DNA from: Liopterus haemorrhoidalis
Taxonomy: Eukaryota > Arthropoda > Insecta > Coleoptera > Dytiscidae
Length of the DNA: 64,000 nt
Assembly: GCA_963971575.1 (NCBI GenBank)
Contig: OZ020616.1
Coordinates: 6,034,924 to 6,098,923, forward strand
Reading direction: 5' to 3'
The notes below the pieces were generated by a model. It saw only the letters and a list, made by a program, of their open reading frames with translations. It did no database searches and was not told the DNA's origin. Positions 44,151 to 55,600 of the stretch are shown piece by piece (the stretch's first letter is position 1; each line of letters opens with the position of its first letter). A program made the translations under genes and the position numbers.

Positions 44151-44343
44151 TGAAATGTACCATGAGTTCAAAAAAAAATTACATAAGGATTGGCTGTGGA
44201 AAAATAAAATAATGTCTATTGCAAGCTTTATATAACAATTGACTAACGTTTAGGCACAGCCTTTGTAATCATTAAATTTGGAAATTATTTTTTATTTATT
44301 ATTATTTTTTTATTATATTGTTTTATTGGCGATTAGTCTATAC

Positions 44344-45289
44344 CAGGGCTTCTTAAACTGTGGGTCCCGACCTCCCGGGGGGTCGCTAGTCTGCTGAAGG
44401 GGGGTCGCAAAGATCTGCTACTTTTGGGAATAAATACATTTTTAGAATCTACAAGGTAGATTCTACAAAAGAATTGAGAAGGAGTGACAAGGACGTACAG
44501 GAGCAGGAAAGAACAGTAAGAGTAGACAACTCAAGGAATGTGAAAAGGTATTGGGAGATAAGGACGGTAGGAATACCTAAATGTTTGAAAGGGAGGAGAG
44601 GAAAGGCATGGGGCAGTGTTAGAAGGATTGCCAGATTAAGATGCGGAAATGAAGAACGGAGTAATAGGTATTGGGCAAAACCAGAGGATAGGATATGCAG
44701 AATGTGTAGAGAGGACGAAGAATCCTTGGAACATCTAACAAAAAGATGTGGAAAGATGACAAAATGGGAGGGAGAGATAAAGGAGCTGTTGAGTGAAGAA
44801 GGAAAGGGAGAAAGGTGGGTGAGAGTACTCGAGGAAAGAAGGAAGGAATGCGGAGAGGTAAGACAGAACTGAGAACAGGAAGGAAGAGAGAGGCAAAGGA
44901 GGAGGAAAGAAAAAAGGGAAAAGAAGCGAAGAAAGAGGGGAATAAGAACTGGAGTCAAGAAGGAAGGAGACCGGAGACGGAAGCCGAAAAGAGAATAGGA
45001 AGAAAGAGAGGAACACCGGAGGCAGAACGTAGAAGAAGAAAAAGAAAGAAAATCATAAAATGAATTATTTCATTATTATTATGATTTTTTTACAATGTAC
45101 TAGTTAAAACCCTTAACGCCGCAAGGCCTAGGGGAAATAAAGATTTATATATTTATATAAGGTAGATTCTACAATGTCGCGATATTACACCTACATCTAC
45201 GGTCAATATTAATTTCATTACATGGTGGGTCTATTAAAATTTCTTAGGCTTGAAGGGGGTCGCTATATGAAAAAGTTTAAGAAGCCCTG
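44344..45289. mobile_element. hAT-type element carrying a LINE, in the DD39D element
   Basis: Ends CAGGGCTTCTTAAACTGTGG and CAGGGCTTCTTAAACTTTTT (inverse) with an exact 8-bp duplication GTCTATAC (44,336-44,343; 45,290-45,297). Its own sequence is only about 230 bp (GGGGGTCGC-rich). The rest is the LINE at 44,468-45,158. Confidence 0.95.
44468..45158 (+). pseudogene. R1/Jockey-like LINE 3' end with 16-bp TSD
   Basis: The direct repeat AAGGTAGATTCTACAA flanks it (44,455-44,470; about 45,161-45,176). The frame has NVKRYWEIRTVGIPKCLKGR, IARLRCGNEERSNRYWAKPE, DRICRMCREDEESLEHLTKR and a Lys/Glu-rich tail; the Cys cluster is the C-terminal motif of an insect non-LTR ORF2. The frame stops at 44,870 but purine-rich open frames continue to 45,063. 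The 3' UTR has GCAAGGCCTAGGGG then AAATAAAGA and a TATAT-rich tail. Same family as 1,868-2,720. 5' truncated. Confidence 0.85.
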
Positions 45290-45298
45290 GTCTATACA

Positions 45299-45372
45299 AC
45301 CATATTAGCCAACTAAATACAAATTTATACATTATATACAATAAATACAAATTTATACATTATATACATTAT
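45299..45372. repeat. Tandem duplication of about 31 bp
   Basis: ACAAATTTATACATTATATA plus CAATAAAT is repeated twice with a third partial unit. It lies in the 3' UTR of the DD39D element. Confidence 0.75.
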
Positions 45373-45403
45373 ACTTTTGATTTCACAGGTACAGAAAAAT
45401 AAA

Positions 45404-46425
45404 CTAAAAAAGCTGTTCAAAATGACCACCGTTTTCCTGCAGACACAAATTTACTCGTCTTTTCATACTATTAAAAGCATTCATAAGAATTTGAGGAGTT
45501 ATATTGGCACACGAGTTATGTTCGGTAATTCTGTTTTGCAGTTCCTCGATATTGTTAATAGGAGTCTTGTATACATTATTTTTCAGATAAGGGAATATTA
45601 AGTAATCTAAAATAGTCAAGTCTGGTGATCTAGGTGGAAATTCTGAACGTAAACTAATTATTCGATCGTCAAAAAATTCACGAAGGTAATTGATGGTCTC
45701 TTGAGCGGTATGGGCAGTCGCGCCATCCTGTTGGAAGTAGCCTTACTGGAGCTCATCCTCATGAAGCAGATTAATAAATTTACGTACAATATTCCGGTAT
45801 CTCTGAGCAGTAACAGTTTCGTGGAAAAATATGGGTCCGATAGTACGTCTTCGAGACACAGCAATCCAAACACCAACATTTAACGGGTGAAGGGGAGTTT
45901 CACGAAAAGTATGAAGATTTGGAGCACTCCATAACCTCATATTTTGTGAATTAATGTACCCCGAAAAGGTGAACCAGGCCTCGTCAGAAAAAAACGTTAA
46001 ATTTAACAAATCATGATTATTAATTAAATTTTGTTGGAACCAGTGGCAATACACAATTCGCTTATTGTGATCTGCTGGCAGCAACTCATGTAAAGCAAGG
46101 AATTTTTTTATGGGAAAAGATTTAAATCTTTTTTGACAATAGTATGGCAAGTTCCTAATGATAAATCAGTCTCTTGGGACAGTGTACGTAGTGATGTAGT
46201 AGGTTGCTCGTTCATACGTTGACGAACATCATCAACTGTATTTTGAGTACGATCTCTTGGCCTTCCAGTTCTATCTCTATCAGTAATGCTCCCTGTATCT
46301 TGGAATAAATCAACACATCTTGTAAGTGCGCTGTAAAAATCTCCTTCAAGGAAAGCATTATCTGGAAATTGTAGCCGAAATTCCTCTAAACATGACACCG
46401 CACTGTAAATCCATTCGCTGTTCAC
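45404..46425 (-). pseudogene. Tc1/mariner-like transposase, DD39D-type spacing, two lesions
   Basis: From the ATG at 46,425 the protein has an HTH part (NDEPTTSLRTLSQE-like; observed EQPTTSLRTLSQETDLSLG), GRPRDRTQNTVDDVRQ and CHTIVKKDLNLFP. A one-base loss in an A run at about 46,110 shifts the frame, after which FLALHELLPADHNKRI, FFSDEAWFTFSGYINSQN (first Asp), and IGPIFFHETVTAQRYRNIV follow. A stop at 45,743-45,745 is read through in the same frame into YFQQDGATAHTAQETINYL (second Asp) and PPRSPDLTILDYLIFPYLKN (third Asp). I count 39 residues between the last two. Only two lesions separate it from an open frame, so the copy is fairly young. Confidence 0.9.
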
Positions 46426-46884
46426 TCGAACACCATTTCGAAAATATGATTCAATAATAAATTTATTGAGTTCTATTGTAAAAAACCATTATAATTGTAG
46501 CGTATTAATTGAATTTTCAATAGAAACTTATGACAACAACAGTTATGACAGTTAATTAATTAACAGTTACTTGCAGTACATATTATTTTATTTTTCCACA
46601 GCGAACCCTTATGTAATTTCTTTTTGAACACATGGTAGTAAAATAACTAACACTATTTGTATTTAGGTACTTATCTTCATTTTTTGCCGTTAATTATTTT
46701 GATTCTAATTGCCAATGATGATATATTTTTGAAAAGAACTTTTACAAAGATTTTTTTGGTGTAATGCCTGCCTAATACCAAAAGTTAAATCTACGATCCA
46801 TAAACAAAAATAAAAATATTTTATTTAAAAGTTATTAAAAAAGAAAATCGTCCGAAATTCATTCAAACAGGGTGTTTCTTTATA

Positions 46885-48195
46885 CAAGGTGTCTCAAAAG
46901 AAATTTTATATTTAGTGGATCGATTAAAAAAAAAAGTAAGCCGTATATAGAAAAAATGTTTATTAATTATTAAAATACACTTGTTGATGATTTATTTCTT
47001 AAAAATAATATCGTCTAAATGTAGACCCTCGCCTTCTCGGCACTCATTTAATCGAACAGTAAAATTACTTATGACGTCTCGGCAGGTGGACTCAGGGATG
47101 GCTGCCATTTCGTGACGGATATTTTCTTTCAAATGCGCCAGTGAAGTCGGTTTATTGGCGTAAACTTTAGATTTAAGATAACCCCATAGGAAAAAGTCCA
47201 TAGGGGTTAAATCTGGACTGCGTGGAGGCCAATTTATGTCACCTCTCCGGGAGATCAATTTGCCTGAGAAAATTTCACGAACACGTGGCAGAGACATATT
47301 GGACGTGTGTGAAGTTGCTCCGTCCTGTTGGAACCATGTTCTTTGGTTATAGCCAGGAAAGTTTTGCAGTTCAAGTACCAAGAAGTTGTCTAACATTTCC
47401 ACATAACGCTCTGAATTCACTGTAACTGCACGCCCCCTTTCGTCTTCAAAAAAGTAAGGGCCGATAATTCCTCGCGCCGACATCGCAGCCCGTACGGTCA
47501 CTTTAGGCGAATGTAGGGGTTTCTGATGTTTGCGTTTCGGATTCGTTGCACTCCAGTAGCGGCAGTTCTGCTTATTTACGTGGCCATTCAGATGAAAATG
47601 AGCTTCATCCGAAAACAAAATGTTGGTAAACGTTGAAAATCGCTCAATCACCTGATTTACGAAATTAAGCCTCTGACTGGCATCTTGGGGCTTTAATTCT
47701 TGCACCAATTGAATTTTGTAGGGGTGCAGCTTTAGGTCTTTGTGCATAATGCGATGTAATGATGATCTATGCACATTTAAAGCACTTGCGCGCTTCCGAA
47801 TTGAAAGGTTCGGGTCGTCACGAATAGACTGATTAACATTCTCCACGTTTTCTACCGTTCTTGATGACCTAGGTCGCCCGGATTTTGATTTATCCAGCGT
47901 TGTACCAGTCTCTTCAAACTTTTTAACCCAATGTCGAATGAGAGGAATGCTTGGCGCATCATTTAAGTGGCAAAAACCTCGAATACTGCAGAATTTTCTA
48001 CGCGCTACAGTCGCCGAATCACCGTTTTTGTAAAACTCTCGCACGCATAACGCGCGGTCTGCTCCCGAAAAACGCTCCATAGCGACTGAATTCCCAAGAG
48101 CCAGGCTACCGATTGACATAACCCCCGCGCCCCTCGGATACGTTGCGTTCACCCAGTAAGCTAAATAAATATAAAATTTCTTTTGAGACACCTTG
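46885..48195 (-). mobile_element. Complete mariner-like element, 1,311 bp, DD41D type
   Basis: Inverted ends begin CAAGGTGTCTCAAAAGAAAT and match over 30 bp without mismatch. TA flanks both sides (46,883-46,884; 48,196-48,197). One uninterrupted transposase gene fills the centre. Nothing suggests inactivation, so it may be, or recently was, mobile. Confidence 0.95.
46992..48119 (-). CDS. mariner-like transposase, intact, DD41D
   Basis: The frame is open from inside the right TIR to a TAA at 46,992-46,994. The upstream extension lacks an ATG, so the start is MSIGSLALG (48,117-48,119, 375 residues) or MERFSGADR (48,078-48,080, 362 residues); the second matches family starts better. The enzyme would cut and rejoin the element at TA sites in the nucleus. 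Domains: N-terminal HTH (ALCVREFYKNGD to LIRHWVKKFEETG), linker SGRPRSSR, second HTH (LSIRKRASALNVHRSSLHRI), then the DDE fold with ILFSDEAHFHLNG, TWFQQDGATSHTS and RSPDLTPMDFFLWGYLKSKV. I count 41 residues between the second and third Asp, the DD41D spacing reported for rosa/Visitor-type lineages. All three catalytic aspartates are present. Confidence 0.93.
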   Translation of the reverse strand: MSIGSLALGNSVAMERFSGADRALCVREFYKNGDSATVARRKFCSIRGFCHLNDAPSIPLIRHWVKKFEETGTTLDKSKSGRPRSSRTVENVENVNQSIRDDPNLSIRKRASALNVHRSSLHRIMHKDLKLHPYKIQLVQELKPQDASQRLNFVNQVIERFSTFTNILFSDEAHFHLNGHVNKQNCRYWSATNPKRKHQKPLHSPKVTVRAAMSARGIIGPYFFEDERGRAVTVNSERYVEMLDNFLVLELQNFPGYNQRTWFQQDGATSHTSNMSLPRVREIFSGKLISRRGDINWPPRSPDLTPMDFFLWGYLKSKVYANKPTSLAHLKENIRHEMAAIPESTCRDVISNFTVRLNECREGEGLHLDDIIFKK

Positions 48196-48197
48196 TA

Positions 48198-48732
48198 TTA
48201 TAAGCACGAAGTGAACCATAAATTCTTCGTAGAATTTGTCTTTCAAATATAGGAGCATTTATTATTTAGTTCATTGATTATTAATTCTGAGAATCCAGTA
48301 GCCAGATTCTCACCTCTAGTCCATCAATTTAAAGACATACCGTTAAAATATTTTTGTTTCAAAATCAATTGGTTTATAGATGTTGTCTGTAGATATACGC
48401 AGAGTGACAGAGTGAGTATAGACGTTAGGTACTCTGGTTAATTCCTCTCTAATAAAACATATCGATGCTATCGGCCCATCCATCCGTCACGGAACATGAC
48501 AATCCTATTTCACGGGTCGCCCTGCTCCGGGCCCATTAGTGACTGACTACTGCCTAGATGGATGCCTATTTACATATTAACATCACGCCCATGTCTCCCG
48601 ATAAATAAATAAATACAGTCATATCTCGAACGGTGCAAGTAATTCGTTCCAAATATATAACGCTCTGTTCAAAATCGCACTATTAGAAAACGTACGGTTT
48701 CACGTGTCGTTTTTAATGTGAGAAGTACGTCA
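48198..48732. other. No gene; a pogo-type end at 48,616
   Basis: ACAGTCATATCTCGAACGGT with AATTCGTTCC resembles a Tigger-type MITE end without partner. Otherwise AT-rich. Confidence 0.4.
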
Positions 48733-49862
<1,130 letters not shown>

Positions 49863-50401
49863 ATGCACAGAATAAGTACAAAATCAAAGGACTAAAGGCC
49901 CATTTTGACTTTCAAATTAAGGAAAATCTATTTTTAACAATTTTAAAAACAATTAAAACACAACAGCGTTCAGATATATCCGATTTACTGGGTAAATGAG
50001 CGTAAATTTAATATTGATTTAAAAAGTCGTTGTCTAACTCTGTTTGTATTTTTTTTTTTAATTATAGCTAAAGTTGTGAAGGCAGCAATTCAGCGCATGT
50101 TAATTATTTTGTTTTGAATATCACATAATCCGTTTACGACGTCTCCTTAATCTAGAATACCATAACTACGGTGGCAGTTTTGTTAGTAGCCATAAAAATA
50201 ACTAGAAATGTGCTACAGATTCATTCAGCCTGTGTAAAACATCATTCACTTGACATTCTGCAAGAAATATTTTTTCCGACAACACTTGCAATATATTTAG
50301 TTGATGTAAAAATATCATTAGTTTTTATGTCAAAATTATGTAACAGCCAAATATATCACGGCCTTAGAGGTTAAGGAAACATCGTAAATAGATAATATGT
50401 A
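49863..50401. other. No recognised gene
   Basis: AT-rich; the 67-codon frame at 50,171 is not recognisable. Confidence 0.35.
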
Positions 50402-50404
50402 TAA

Positions 50405-50878
50405 TGGTTGGTTTATATACGGAACAAGAATAAGGAATAGGAAATAAGAATAGTACACAAGATGTTAAAACATGGCTGCGCCGTATATCGGTTTATGTAA
50501 GAATGAAATTTAACTTAAACATAAGAATAGTTGGTAACATTCAACATTTTTATTCTTATTTCAAGAATAAGACACGATAAGCCTGCGCACAGTAATCAAA
50601 ATGTCTGCCGTAATAAAGTTTGGTCAACAGATGTTTTTCAGTTGTGATCAGAGGGTTGTAAACAACAATAAAATGTTTTTAACGGTAATAAACGAATTTT
50701 TTTAAAAGGTTTTATGAATCAGAACCTGTCAAGTGACAAACGTTAAACACAGGTCAACGCAAGTACGCAGGCCCAGCGACGAAATGTTATGTCCTATATA
50801 AACGGTTTAATATTTTTTATTCTTGTGTACTATTCTTATTTCCTATTCCTTATTCTTCTTCCGTATATAAACCAACCA
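50405..50878. mobile_element. Harbinger-type MITE, copy 2, 474 bp
   Basis: Ends TGGTTGGTTTATATACGGAA and inverse, with TAA exactly duplicated (50,402-50,404; 50,879-50,881). Body corresponds to 38,469-38,933 in reverse orientation. Confidence 0.92.
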
Positions 50879-51984
50879 TAACTCTCCATAATCTTAAGAT
50901 ATTTAAAACACAGTTGTCAAAATTAACCAGGGCTTCGAACCGGAACTGAACCGAAAACCGAAAAAACCGTTATTTTTGTCGGAACGAAAACCGGAACTGA
51001 ACCGAAAAAAAATATCGGTTTATTTCGGTTCAGATAATGGTTATGTGAGTGAATATAAATTACATTTTATTTAAGATTATTTTTTAAACTGATGAGTAGA
51101 AAAAAATCGTAATTTTTTTGAACCCCCCCCTGGCAGCGGCCTTGGTATGATTATTACAAAATAAAGAATAAAATGTTCTTCTACATTATAGTAGAAAATA
51201 AATTTCTAATACAAATAAAAGCATTTAAAAGTGTATCACTCGGAACTGAACCGAAAACCGAAAAAAACCGTTATTTTTGCCGGAACGAAAACCGGAACCG
51301 AACTGATATATATTTTTTTAATTGAACCGGAACGAAAACCGAAACGAAAACCGAAACGAAAAAAATAACGGTTCGAAGCCCTGTAATAAATTTTAAAAAA
51401 CATTTTAAAATTTTTATATTTAAAAATCCTGTGCACTGTCGGGGTCCATTTATTGTTTATACATTTATTGTTAAAATACAGAACTACGCAAAAGCAATTT
51501 AGTTCCGCGTAAACGGCTAGAATAGCCTATAATGCTAATACTGGTTAACAAAACTATTATAAATTTAAAAAATTATTTTTAAATTTTTATATTTAAATTG
51601 CTGTGCATTGTCGTGGACCATTTATTGTTTATGCAATACAGAACTACGCAAAAAAATCCACATTAAAATTCTCATTAGCGAAACTAATTAATAGGATTAA
51701 TCCTTTATTGGATAATTTTGGTCGACACTACGTCACTAATCTTTACAAATATTTCTCGTTTACAGTCGGTTATGAAACGTTCTAACGAGATAACTATGAA
51801 GTAACAACACATGTTGACCAGTGCATTTTTTGTATAAAATACCCTTAATTAATAACTACCTTAAGCTAGTAGCCATAAATGCTGTGTGTACACATTTTTA
51901 CCAGTTTTATAAAAAGTAAAATTTGAAAAAGTGCAATAGTGATGAAACAAGTTGAGTGTCTATTGAAGGGTTAAGAAGGGACAT

Positions 51985-53340
51985 CCTATACTGAGTCAAC
52001 ATCCCTTGAGAGCTAATAGCCACAGATGCTGCACACCATTTTCTCAAAATTCAAAAATTCTGTGTATTTTAAATTTTTGGAATGTTTTTACGTCTCAATA
52101 TTTTTAACAGCTCTAAGTAAGTTTGTATGTTCTTTTGGCGCTAATAGTTTAAACTGCTGTACACCATTATTTCAAATTTCAAAAAATTCTGTGGATTTTA
52201 AGATTTTTGTAAATATTGTGCAGGAAAATGGTTTTGAAAATGTTTTTTCGATTCAATATTTTTAATAGCTTTAAGTTTTATGTTCTTTGGGTGCTAATAG
52301 CCAAAGATGCTGCAAACTATTTTTACAAATTTCAAAAAATTATGTTGATTTTAATTTTTTTGTATGTATTGTGTAAGTAAATTTTTGGAATGTTTTTACG
52401 TTCCAATATTTTTAACAGCTGTAAGTATGTATGTTCCTTGGGCGCTAATAGCCTAAAGTGCTGTACACCATTTTTTCAAATTTCAAAAATTCTGTGAATT
52501 TTAAATGTTTTGTAAGTATTGTGAAGGTAAATTTTTGGAATGTTTTTTTCATTCAATATTTTTAATAGCTCTAAGTAAGTTTGTATGTTCTTTGGGAGCT
52601 ACTAGCCAAAGATGCAGCATACCTTTTTTCAAATTTTTAAAAAATCTGGATTTTAAATATTGTTCTACACCATTTTTCCAGTTGCAGAAAAATTAATGCG
52701 ATCTTTTTACGCCAAGATTTGGTAGTATATAATAAGTGATTTTTTTTGGCACATTTTTTTGTCAAGAAATTTCTCAAAAAAATTGATTTTTTGATATTTT
52801 TTTTCATCAGATTTTATTATATACTTGATTAAAAAATTTTAAAAAATATTTTTCGAAAATATTTCTATATTTTTTTGGAATATTTTTCGATTCAATATTT
52901 TTAACACATTAGTGAATCTATACGTCTTTTGGGCGCTAATAGCCTAAGCTGCTATACACCATTTTTACCAGTTACTGAAAAATATGTGATTTTTTTACGC
53001 CAGGTTTTGTAAGTATATTATTAAGTGATTTTTTTTTGGCACATTTTTTGTCAAGAAATTTCTCGAAAAAATTGATTTTTTGATATTTTTTGAATCTGTG
53101 GGTACCTCAGATTTTATTTTGTTTGGGATTCGAACCCGAGACTTAGCAACGCAGAGCATATGTGTTACCACTACGCTACGCCGGTCGGCTTTTTCGTAAT
53201 TGACTAAAAAAACATAAAATTATTTTTTAAAAATATATATTTCTATATTTTTTTGGAATATTTTTCAATTAAATATTTTTAATACAATTAAGTAAATCTA
53301 TACGTCATTTGGGCGCTTATAGCCTAAATTGCTGTATAAG
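51985..53340 (+). repeat. Tandem array with alternating monomers
   Basis: GGCGCTAATAGCC-type starts occur at about 52,010, 52,138, 52,290, 52,442, 52,596, 52,932 and 53,308. Successive monomers alternate between a GATGCTGCACACC type and a CTGCTGTACACC type, giving a dimer of about 280-305 bp. From 52,690 the unit is enlarged to about 376 bp by a GGCACATTTTTTTGTCAAG segment. Stop-rich in all frames. Confidence 0.75.
53118..53200 (-). repeat. tRNA-like SINE head (GCCGACCGG family) in tandem array
   Basis: Minus strand: CCGACCGGCGTAGCGTAGTG, GGTAACACATATGCTC and the B box GGTTCGAATCCC. It interrupts one enlarged unit of the array; the unit at 52,780 lacks it. Confidence 0.75.
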
Positions 53341-53767
53341 TTGCTTAGTATGACATGCTCCCTAAGAACCTAAAAAGAGGGATCTATAGATGCTGGGCAA
53401 CACCTTAAAAAACACAAAATATCCATGATTGGATATTGCCAGGGTTGAGGATGCAATCGCGTGTATTCTGCTCCATTGATACTTAGTATAAAGTGCTGCC
53501 TAGGAACCTAAAATGAGGAATCTGTGGATGCTTGGCCACACGATTGCATATTGCCAGGGTTGGGGTTGCAGTCGCGTGTATTCAGTTCCATTGATCCTTA
53601 GTATAAAGCAGGGCTTCGAACCGGAACTGAACCGAAAACCGAAAATCGAAAAAAACCGTTATTTTTGCTGGAACGAAAACCGGAACCGAACCGATATATA
53701 ATTTTTTAATTGAACCGGAACGAAAACCGAAACGAAAAAAATAACGGTTCGAAACCCTGAAATTAAC

Positions 53768-54059
53768 GTTTTCTGCCAAGTTTGTGATTGGCCATTCAGT
53801 AGTTCTTAAATAAAATACCCATATATACGATATACATAAATTCGTGCAACTTAAAAATACTAAAACCATGTACATTAAAACCTCACACTAATTTGTTACA
53901 TAGAACCCTCCCATTGGCACACATAAATTATTTGATTTAAAACCAAAAAAATTAAAAATTGTTAGAGCTTAACTTGGTTTGGTTTGCTTAGTTGCCTAAA
54001 TGGTTCTTAAGTATTAATAAAATATTGTAATACGAAATATACAAAAATCGGTTGATGGA
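53768..54059. other. No recognised feature
   Basis: AT-rich spacer between the composite and the mariner fragment. Nothing supported. Confidence 0.35.
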
Positions 54060-54099
54060 AAGAGATAATTATGTATCGCAGTCGACCAAGAAGATCACG

Positions 54100-55201
54100 A
54101 CGACGATTTTTTTTTTTTGGCTTTCAAAAGGAATCTTAATGAAAGAACAAAAAAAAAATGCAGTAAACAGGGAGAACTACACTGGTCTACTGCACAACTT
54201 GCTTGATGACAGCAAGAAAAAATTGATGTGAAGTGTGAATTTTCACACATTTCTGGGTTTTGCAGGTATTTAGTAACTGAACGATGATTATTTGGGATGC
54301 CAAAACAAATTTTATGTCAAAATATTTTTTTATGAATTTTAATTCGAATGCCTTATACCATTATTTAAGTTTCTAAATATATGCAGTATTTTTTTTATAC
54401 AGCAAAGTTCATTAAGATTTTGAAAATTGCACCTATGGCTTCCATTGGTTGCTTACATCATAAGTCCCGCCATTTGATTTCGTCAAACATAGAATTAAAT
54501 TATAATTTGAACACTTTCCACTGGTTATTAAATTTACGCTTTTAAAAATTAAATGCAACATTTACCAAATATAACTAAAATTTTAACAAAATAATTTAAA
54601 CAAAATAAAAATGCAAAAAAAAAACAAAAAATAAAATCAACAGGATTCGAACCCTAGTTTGCAAGTTGTTTGCAAGTTTCTTATAATATTAAGCGTACGA
54701 CAAATCCAACCACGCCACGAGAGCTACTGATCTGGTATGTTACAGAACGTATTAAATAGTTAACATATTTTAGTTAAAAACACAAAAAATGCGTTATTTT
54801 CCGAAAACATAATCTGATCAAAAATTCCTGTTGTACTATTCCGGTTCACACCAATGTACATTACTTAGAATTTTTTCAGATTTTTAGTTTAAACCATCTG
54901 GGCTACAGGTGTGGGACAAAAAAATTTTTGCGCAATTTTGGCAAAAATCGCATCAAAATAATTTATTTTGCAAAAATAAAATTTTGATCTTTAATCCACG
55001 TACTAAGGGCTTTCATTTGATACCCTACTCAGAATTTAAAAAAAATATTTTTTTTTTCGATGAGCACATATTTGTTTATATTTTTAGAGGGATATGTTTT
55101 TTAGATGTTTTAGTATTTTTCCTATGTGCGGGTCAAAGGGTTGTATAAGCATGCCTAATTCAACTCTCTAGGTTTAGTCGTTTGGATACAATTTTTACCG
55201 A

Positions 55202-55239
<38 letters not shown>

Positions 55240-55600
55240 GACAAAATGACGGTATAAGGGTTTTTGGGTCATACCTACAAAACCCTAAAAAGATGCAGCA
55301 ATCTGAATTGCAGTGTTTGCTTACAAGATAACGCGCCAGTTCCCGCGGCCGTCGTTGCCAAGGCTGCTGTGAAGGACTGAAGGTTCAAGAAGCTTGGACA
55401 CCCATCTTACAACCCAGACCTGTCTTCCAGCCTATTAATACTCTTCGAAGATCAGAAAACACCTTCGCGGTAAAAATGAAACGTTGCAAAAGGCAGCTTT
55501 TGAGCATTTTTCAGACAAACTGTGGATTATATTTCTAGGGGTATTGAAATGTTAATTCAGAAATATAAGAAGTATAAGGAGACTATATTGAAAAATAACC
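54100..55600 (+). pseudogene. mariner transposase fragment, split by HINE A
   Basis: Before the HINE the plus strand gives FWLSKGILM-like sequence and NRENYTGLLHNLLDDSKKK. After it, LQDNAPVPAAVVAKAAVKD (second catalytic Asp), FKKLGHPSYNPDLSSSLLI (third Asp region) and SRGIEMLIQKYKKYKETIL, the C-terminus. Several shifts and stops. The two sides join in order, so the HINE entered a pre-existing mariner copy. Confidence 0.8.
54217..55291 (-). mobile_element. HINE-like family A element, copy 4
   Basis: Hairpin GTGTGAATTTTCACAC near 54,234 beside GGGTTTTGCAGGTATTTAGT, tRNA-like segment at 54,640-54,735, (AGAC)n at 55,203-55,239 and inverse GGGTTTTGTAGGTATGACC at the right. Inserted in an A run of a mariner pseudogene. 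Confidence 0.88.

Larger units (their letters stand above)
44160..46635 (-). mobile_element. Tc1/mariner-like element with 68-bp TIRs (DD39D-type), holding nested hAT and LINE
   Basis: Inverted ends CCATGWGTTCAAAAARAAAT, TTACATAAGG and CTGTGGAAAAATAAAATAAT match over about 65 bp, with TA on both sides (44,158-44,159; 46,636-46,637). The transposase (45,404-46,425) fills the right part. A hAT element at 44,344-45,289 sits in its 3' UTR. Without insertions the element is about 1.5 kb. Confidence 0.85.
50928..53759. mobile_element. 2.8-kb hAT-bounded composite
   Basis: The outer flanks are an exact 8-bp repeat AAATTAAC (50,920-50,927; 53,760-53,767). Each end is a small element of its own, CAGGGCTTCGAACCGGAACT...CGGTTCGAAGCCCTG at 50,928-51,384 and the like at 53,609-53,759, made of AACCGAAAACCG repeats. 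The inner flanks of the two small elements do not match each other or the outer ones. The interior is a tandem array and unassigned sequence. Confidence 0.6.

Noticed and set aside
44815..45063. Lys/Glu-rich ORF as a separate gene
   Set aside because: It is an alternative frame of the purine-rich end of the LINE ORF2.
48120..48191. Upstream extension of the DD41D transposase frame into the TIR
   Set aside because: It has no ATG (it would start with GTG) and lies within the TIR; translation from an internal ATG is more likely.
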